Shown one piece after another: positions 14,522-17,762 of a DNA stretch of 17,762 nt. The notes under the pieces were generated by a model that was given only the letters and a program-made list of their open reading frames with translations, searched no databases and was not told where the DNA came from. Numbering within the stretch: the stretch's first letter is position 1; each line of letters begins with the position of its first letter. The DNA comes from a bacterium (GTDB lineage Bacteria > Planctomycetota > J058 > JAJDCP01). The position numbers and the translations under genes are program-made. Where the stretch lies: assembly GCA_030428695.1 (NCBI GenBank), contig JAUIEM010000200.1, forward strand, positions 1-17,762, read 5' to 3'.

Positions 14522-15066
14522 GCCCGCACGAGCCTCCCGATCTCGGTCTGGATCTCGTCGCGGAAGATCGCCTCGATGTCCTGTCGCCCCTCCTCCCACG
14601 CGGGCCGGATGTAGGGCCGGGGCGGGATGACGATCGCTTTCGTCGAAGGCTTGAGGTGGAGCCCCTTCGCGTGCAGGAAGGCCCGCATGCGCGGCGTCAC
14701 CTTGATCGTCGCACCGAACTCCTGGACCGCCGCGATGCTCACCAGCTCCTTGCCGTTCGACCGCTCGCCCCGCGAGACGCCGATGAAGGCCACGAGCTCG
14801 GAGAGGAACTGAACCGAGACGCCGTTCACCAGGTCGCCGTGATCGACGAGCGGGCGCTCGCTCCCCTTCTGGGCGACGGTGAAGGGGTGCAGCGCCGCGT
14901 GTTCGTTCCGCCCGCGGGCGATGTTCTTCTTGATCCGCGCCTGGACCGCGACCGCGCCCTTCTTCACCCCGCGCGCCATGCCGCGGCGGACAGCCTCCCG
15001 CAGGGCGCCTCGCTCGATCTCGCGAGCGTTCCCCCAGGGGCCGGTCATCTCCAGGCGCATCTTCAC
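14518..15066 (-). CDS. Phage virion morphogenesis / tail completion protein (P2 gpS, Mu gpG family)
   Basis: This 182-residue protein has the features of the Phage_tail_S family, which acts at the head-tail junction or tail completion. Visible are a helical N-terminus rich in arginine and lysine (VQARIKKNIARG), PLVDHGDLVNGVSVQF (73-88), FIGVSRG (94-100), AAVQEFGATIKV and the typical IPPRPYIRPAWE (147-158) before a final helix. It starts at GTG overlapping the previous TGA by four bases (GTGA), with GAGAGG about 8 bases upstream. An ATG two codons later is an alternative start. The order after connector and closure genes fits the family role. Confidence 0.85.
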   Translation of the reverse strand: MKMRLEMTGPWGNAREIERGALREAVRRGMARGVKKGAVAVQARIKKNIARGRNEHAALHPFTVAQKGSERPLVDHGDLVNGVSVQFLSELVAFIGVSRGERSNGKELVSIAAVQEFGATIKVTPRMRAFLHAKGLHLKPSTKAIVIPPRPYIRPAWEEGRQDIEAIFRDEIQTEIGRLVRA

Positions 15067-15470
15067 AGCGACGCCCTCTCCTCGCGGTTGTGGTCGAGCT
15101 CGGCGTAGACCAGGAGGAAGCCACCCCGGAGCGGCGACTCCGGCCGCACCTCGGTGAGCAGGAAGTCGACCTCCTCGCCTGCGATCCGGACGACGCGGTC
15201 GCCCTTCTCCAGCGTCACGCTTGCCGCGTCGAGGTCCGCCTTGCGGAACACGAGGTGGCCGTCGGACTCGGCGCGGTCGCCCGTGAGCGACGGGCTGCGG
15301 CGCGCGAAGGCGGCCCCCGCCCGGCCGAGGTTGACCTGCCCGTGGAGGATCAGCTCCTCGGAGCGGTCCTTCTTCGTGATGGGCTCCTCGAAGTCGCGGT
15401 CCCAGTGGGTGCGGTCCTTCGAGAGCTTCCGCACGACGACCTCGACCGTGTTCATCCGCAGCGGCAGCAT
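15063..15470 (-). CDS. Putative head-closure (stopper)-like protein
   Basis: This is a 135-residue protein. The first 60 residues hold a conserved-looking DRTHWDRDFEEPITKKDR stretch. The end resembles a small beta-barrel: VTLEKGDRVVRIAGEEVDFLLTEVRP, then GGFLLVYAEL. The GDRVV-x-IxGEEVDF pattern fits head-closure or stopper proteins (SPP1 gp16-like), which bind below the connector. The ATG shares one base with the connector stop (TGATG), and only a weak G-rich site precedes it, so coupling is expected. A second ATG lies five codons in. The family assignment rests on position and a short pattern. Confidence 0.7.
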   Translation of the reverse strand: MLPLRMNTVEVVVRKLSKDRTHWDRDFEEPITKKDRSEELILHGQVNLGRAGAAFARRSPSLTGDRAESDGHLVFRKADLDAASVTLEKGDRVVRIAGEEVDFLLTEVRPESPLRGGFLLVYAELDHNREERASL

Positions 15471-16285
15471 CAGACGACCCCCACGTAGGGCGGGGCCACG
15501 TAGTCGGCGAGCAGCCGGTCCACGGCGAGGTCGCCGGTGGTCCGCTCGTCGCCCTCGGCCTCGCGCGAGGGAGCGAGGCGGTACATGTAGTTGTCCGTCC
15601 GCTCCTCGATGATCCGGTCGCTCACGGCCGCCCGCGCACCGGCGTCGGTGGCGAGGCCGTGCCGGCTGCGGACCGTCAGCATGAGGCAGGCGCGTTCGAC
15701 GGGCCGTGGGACGCGGCCGTAGGTCACGACCGGGCTGCCGGCCGGCGCGCCCGTGGGAACGGGGTCGCCGGTTACCTTGGCGCCGTCGAGGCCGCCGACG
15801 ATCAGGGGGACGTGCCCGTCGATCAGGAGCGCGTCCTTCTCCCGGAGTCCCGCCACCTCGTCGAGCGTCGCCTCGGTGTCGCCCGGCGCGAGGTCGGCCG
15901 CGATCCGGGCCTCGACCTTCGGCCGGCGCTCCAGCCAGCCGAAGACGCCGTCGATCTCGACGTTGGCCCGTCCCCTGGGGAATGAGCCGCGGACGAGCTC
16001 GACGTAGCGCTCGCGGACCGCGTAGTCGGCCGCGGCGTACGAGCGGCTGTCCACCGCCAGGCGCCGCACCTCGAGGATCGGGAGGAGGGCCGGGTGGTGG
16101 AGCATGGCGCTGCCGTCGCCGTCGAGACGCAGCGTCTCCCGCCGCGGGAAGAACCACTGCCCGGTCAGCCGGTCGATTAACCGGCTGGCGAGCAGGATCA
16201 GCTCCTGCGCGCGGTCGTCCGGAACCGAGGAGGCATCGACCCCCTCGGCCCGCAGATCGGCGACGATGGCATACGGCTCGTCCAC
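15470..16285 (-). CDS. Head-tail connector protein, HK97 gp6-like, with inserted beta domain
   Basis: This is a 271-residue protein. It starts at GTG with GAGGAGG 10 bases upstream. The first 118 residues follow the gp6/adaptor pattern: a helical start (PDDRAQELILLASRLIDRLTG), then strands ending in VEIDGVFGW (109-117). In most members the FGW turn runs straight into a VP-x-x-VE-x-A helix. Here that helix (RVPRPVERACLMLTV, 191-205) comes only after about 70 extra residues (119-190), which read like a small beta domain (LAPGDTEATLDEVAGLREKDALLIDG). The connector forms the ring beneath the portal through which DNA passes. Its place right after the capsid genes fits. Confidence 0.85.
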   Translation of the reverse strand: MDEPYAIVADLRAEGVDASSVPDDRAQELILLASRLIDRLTGQWFFPRRETLRLDGDGSAMLHHPALLPILEVRRLAVDSRSYAAADYAVRERYVELVRGSFPRGRANVEIDGVFGWLERRPKVEARIAADLAPGDTEATLDEVAGLREKDALLIDGHVPLIVGGLDGAKVTGDPVPTGAPAGSPVVTYGRVPRPVERACLMLTVRSRHGLATDAGARAAVSDRIIEERTDNYMYRLAPSREAEGDERTTGDLAVDRLLADYVAPPYVGVV

Positions 16286-16288
16286 GGA

Positions 16289-16747
16289 CTACGAACCTCC
16301 TCTCGGTCTGCGGGACCTCCTTCCCCGGGCGGGCTGCTCGGGCTGGCTCGCCTCCTCGGCCTCGGGAGTCTCCTCCTCGGGACCGGGGTCGGCGTCTCCG
16401 GTGGGCGGTTCCGCTTCTTCCGAAAGGGCCGACTCCTCGGCCGGCGGGGACGGCGAAGGAGGAGGCACAGGCGGGGCCGGCTGCGCCGCGGGCTGCGGCT
16501 CGGGCCGGAAGCTCTTGAAGCTCCGGGGAGCGGCCGGCGCCTGGCCGGCCACGGCCGCCGGGTCGAGGGCGTTCCCCGCGGCATCGCACTCGAAGAAGAG
16601 GTCCGGCTGGCCCCTGAACTTCCGGACGTCTGCGGGGATCGCCACCTCGAGCGGCTCGCCCTTCTTGAAACGGTAGAGCTTCGCGCCGCGGGCGCCGACC
16701 ACCGTGTACTCGAGAGCCCCCTTGAGGGCGAAGTGCGTCGTCTCCAC
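16289..16747 (-). CDS. Small head-region protein with disordered acidic/proline tail
   Basis: This is a 152-residue protein of unknown function. The GTG start is preferred over an in-frame upstream ATG because a perfect GGAGG (16754-16758) lies 6 bases upstream, and the longer version would run back inside the capsid gene. Residues 1-70 look folded: HFALKGALEYTVVGARGAKLYRFKKGE, then IPADVRKFRGQPDLFFECD. The rest is proline-, glutamate- and alanine-rich, ends in RGRRSRRPRGGS, and is probably disordered. It is encoded directly after the capsid gene. It could be an assembly, decoration or scaffold-related protein. Its plan matches the small protein before the sheath gene. Confidence 0.8.
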   Translation of the reverse strand: METTHFALKGALEYTVVGARGAKLYRFKKGEPLEVAIPADVRKFRGQPDLFFECDAAGNALDPAAVAGQAPAAPRSFKSFRPEPQPAAQPAPPVPPPSPSPPAEESALSEEAEPPTGDADPGPEEETPEAEEASQPEQPARGRRSRRPRGGS

Positions 16748-16753
16748 GCGCGG

Positions 16754-16758
16754 CCTCC
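16754..16758 (-). promoter_or_regulatory. Ribosome binding site that decides a GTG start
   Basis: GGAGG lies immediately after the capsid TGA and 6 bases before the GTG of the small head-region gene. It supports the shorter product over an ATG start 48 bases further upstream inside the capsid gene. Confidence 0.75.
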
Positions 16759-17762
16759 TCAGATGATCAGGGTGCGACGCCGCACGTTCTTGCACTTGAC
16801 GATGGCGTCGATGTTCTCGATCCGCGCGTCGACCTGGTTGTAGACGACGCTCTCGATGCGATCGAAGTCCTTGTTGAACTCGGTGAAGATCCGGGTCCCG
16901 TCGAGGATGCCCCAGATCAGATTCTTGGGATTGGCCAGCCAGATGAACGACCCCTCGGGGACAGAGCCGCCGCTGTCGGCGCCGCTGACGGTCCCGACAG
17001 AGAGCCCGAGGGTGTCCTGGGCGGTGCCGCTGGCGAGGACCTCGATCGACGAGGCCGCGCCCTTGGTCCGGGTCTGGATCTTGAGCTGGCCGTCGTTGTC
17101 GTCCTCGGCGAGGCCCGCCGCCGGCGCCGCGGCGAGCGCGTCATTGATGGCCCGGGCAACCGTGACCGTGTCGAGCGTGCCTGCGGGGAGCGTGACCGAC
17201 ACCGTCGCGCCGCCATCGACCTTGAGGTCGAGCTTGTCGTTGGAGCCGGTGATGATCAGGAACGGTCCGAAGCGCAGCCCGACGATGGCGGCCGGGCTCG
17301 GTCCCGTGCGGACCGGCACCGGCAGGTCGTCGGGGATGAGCGGCACCTTGACCAGCGGGATGCCGAGCGGGGCGATGCCGGCGCCCTGCAGCGCGTTGTC
17401 GCCGAGCGCGGTCTCGCGCCCCGACAGCACATCGAGCCAGTCGTCGGCGATGGTGTCGGCCACGAACCAGCGCAGGTTCGGGTCGTTCTTGTACTGCTGC
17501 GGGAGCATCCGCTTCATCTCGGCGAAGATCCCCTTCTGGATCTCCGCGCCGCCGGCGTCGAGGACGTGTGCGCCCTCGGTGCGCTTTGCCCAGCCGTCGA
17601 GGCGCCGCAGGAGCTTCGAGACCGGGTCGGTCAGGGCCGGCGAGATGGAGGTGTCGCCCCGGATGGCGAGCATCTCGAGGTCGGTCGAGATCCGCGCCGT
17701 CATCGCGCCCATGACGGTGGTCTCGAAGTTGTTCTGCTCGATGTTCGACTGGAGCGTCTCGG
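16759..17762 (-). CDS. Major capsid protein, HK97-like fold, cut by the window edge
   Basis: The 3' part of the gene is present. The true start lies beyond 17762, because the frame continues upstream of the first visible ATG (17712) as 16 further codons (SNIEQNNFETTV before MGAM) that fit the family. Typical coat segments are DLEMLAIRGDTS (after the N-arm), WFVADTIADDWLDVLSG, a LGIPLVKVPLIP strand and, near the end, FIWLANPKNLIWGI, then RIFTEFNKDFDRIESVVYNQVDARIENIDAIV. Counting from the ATG at 17712, residues about 151-249 are an inserted beta domain resembling flagellar hook-IN modules: LDLKVDGGATVSVTLPAGT, then ARAINDALA, then a GQLKIQT/SSIEVLASGTA/LGL end. The protein builds the icosahedral shell. 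The insert would probably face outwards. Confidence 0.9.
   Translation of the reverse strand, partial: ETLQSNIEQNNFETTVMGAMTARISTDLEMLAIRGDTSISPALTDPVSKLLRRLDGWAKRTEGAHVLDAGGAEIQKGIFAEMKRMLPQQYKNDPNLRWFVADTIADDWLDVLSGRETALGDNALQGAGIAPLGIPLVKVPLIPDDLPVPVRTGPSPAAIVGLRFGPFLIITGSNDKLDLKVDGGATVSVTLPAGTLDTVTVARAINDALAAAPAAGLAEDDNDGQLKIQTRTKGAASSIEVLASGTAQDTLGLSVGTVSGADSGGSVPEGSFIWLANPKNLIWGILDGTRIFTEFNKDFDRIESVVYNQVDARIENIDAIVKCKNVRRRTLII

Noticed and set aside
16748..16795. An ATG start at 16795 for the small head-region gene.
   Set aside because: It lies inside the capsid coding end, and the GGAGG plus GTG at 16745-16747 fits better.
1..17762. CRISPR array, tRNA, rRNA, insertion sequence or attachment site.
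   Set aside because: No regular short repeats with spacers, no cloverleaf-like segment, no transposase motifs and no terminal direct repeats were noticed on reading. No search tool was available, so small elements could be missed.

Overview
The window is a compact, high-GC (roughly 70% in hand-counted lines) block of virion structural genes. All of them read on the minus strand, so transcription runs from high to low coordinates. The organism cannot be named from sequence alone. The base composition, the GTG starts and the gene types fit a prophage, or a phage of a high-GC bacterium such as a proteobacterium, myxobacterium, acidobacterium or actinobacterium. No host housekeeping gene, tRNA, integrase or attachment site is visible.

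Layout in transcription order (right to left). (1) Head and neck, 17762-12555: the 3' part of a major capsid protein, a small protein with a disordered tail, an HK97 gp6-like connector, a probable head-closure protein, a P2 gpS/Mu gpG-like tail completion protein, a small beta-rich protein, a 404-residue neck or tail-terminator candidate, and a second small protein with a disordered tail. (2) Contractile tail, 12522-4952: sheath, a gp19-type tube protein, a two-part tail assembly chaperone with a probable programmed -1 frameshift, and a 1309-residue tape measure protein. (3) Baseplate hub and spike, 4955-1162: a CIS tube-domain hub protein, a 59-residue zinc-ribbon protein, a DUF1360-like membrane protein, a LysM/gpX protein, a gpD-like hub, a gpV/gp5-like spike base and a PAAR tip. 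(4) An accessory gene, 1084-80, of visibly lower GC, with its own strong ribosome binding site and a palindrome in its leader. It resembles proteins carrying a diadenylate-cyclase (DisA_N)-like domain. It sits where baseplate wedge genes (gp25, gpJ) would be expected.

Most genes overlap by 1 or 4 bases (TGATG, ATGA or GTGA junctions), so translation is strongly coupled. Real gaps occur only around the sheath, the tube, the spike tip and the accessory gene. A terminator-like hairpin lies between sheath and tube, and a GC hairpin lies between tube and chaperone. The tube gene therefore sits in its own small segment, which could tune its copy number.

Together the genes specify a capsid, a neck and a contractile tail whose tube, hub and spike look like those of extracellular contractile injection systems (PVC/Afp type). 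A capsid, connector and tape measure are also present, so this is a real phage or a recent descendant, not a headless injection system. The observations most worth following are the frameshift signal (9123-9129), the accessory DisA-like gene, the extra beta domains inserted in the capsid and connector proteins, and the zinc-ribbon plus membrane-protein pair inside the baseplate cluster.
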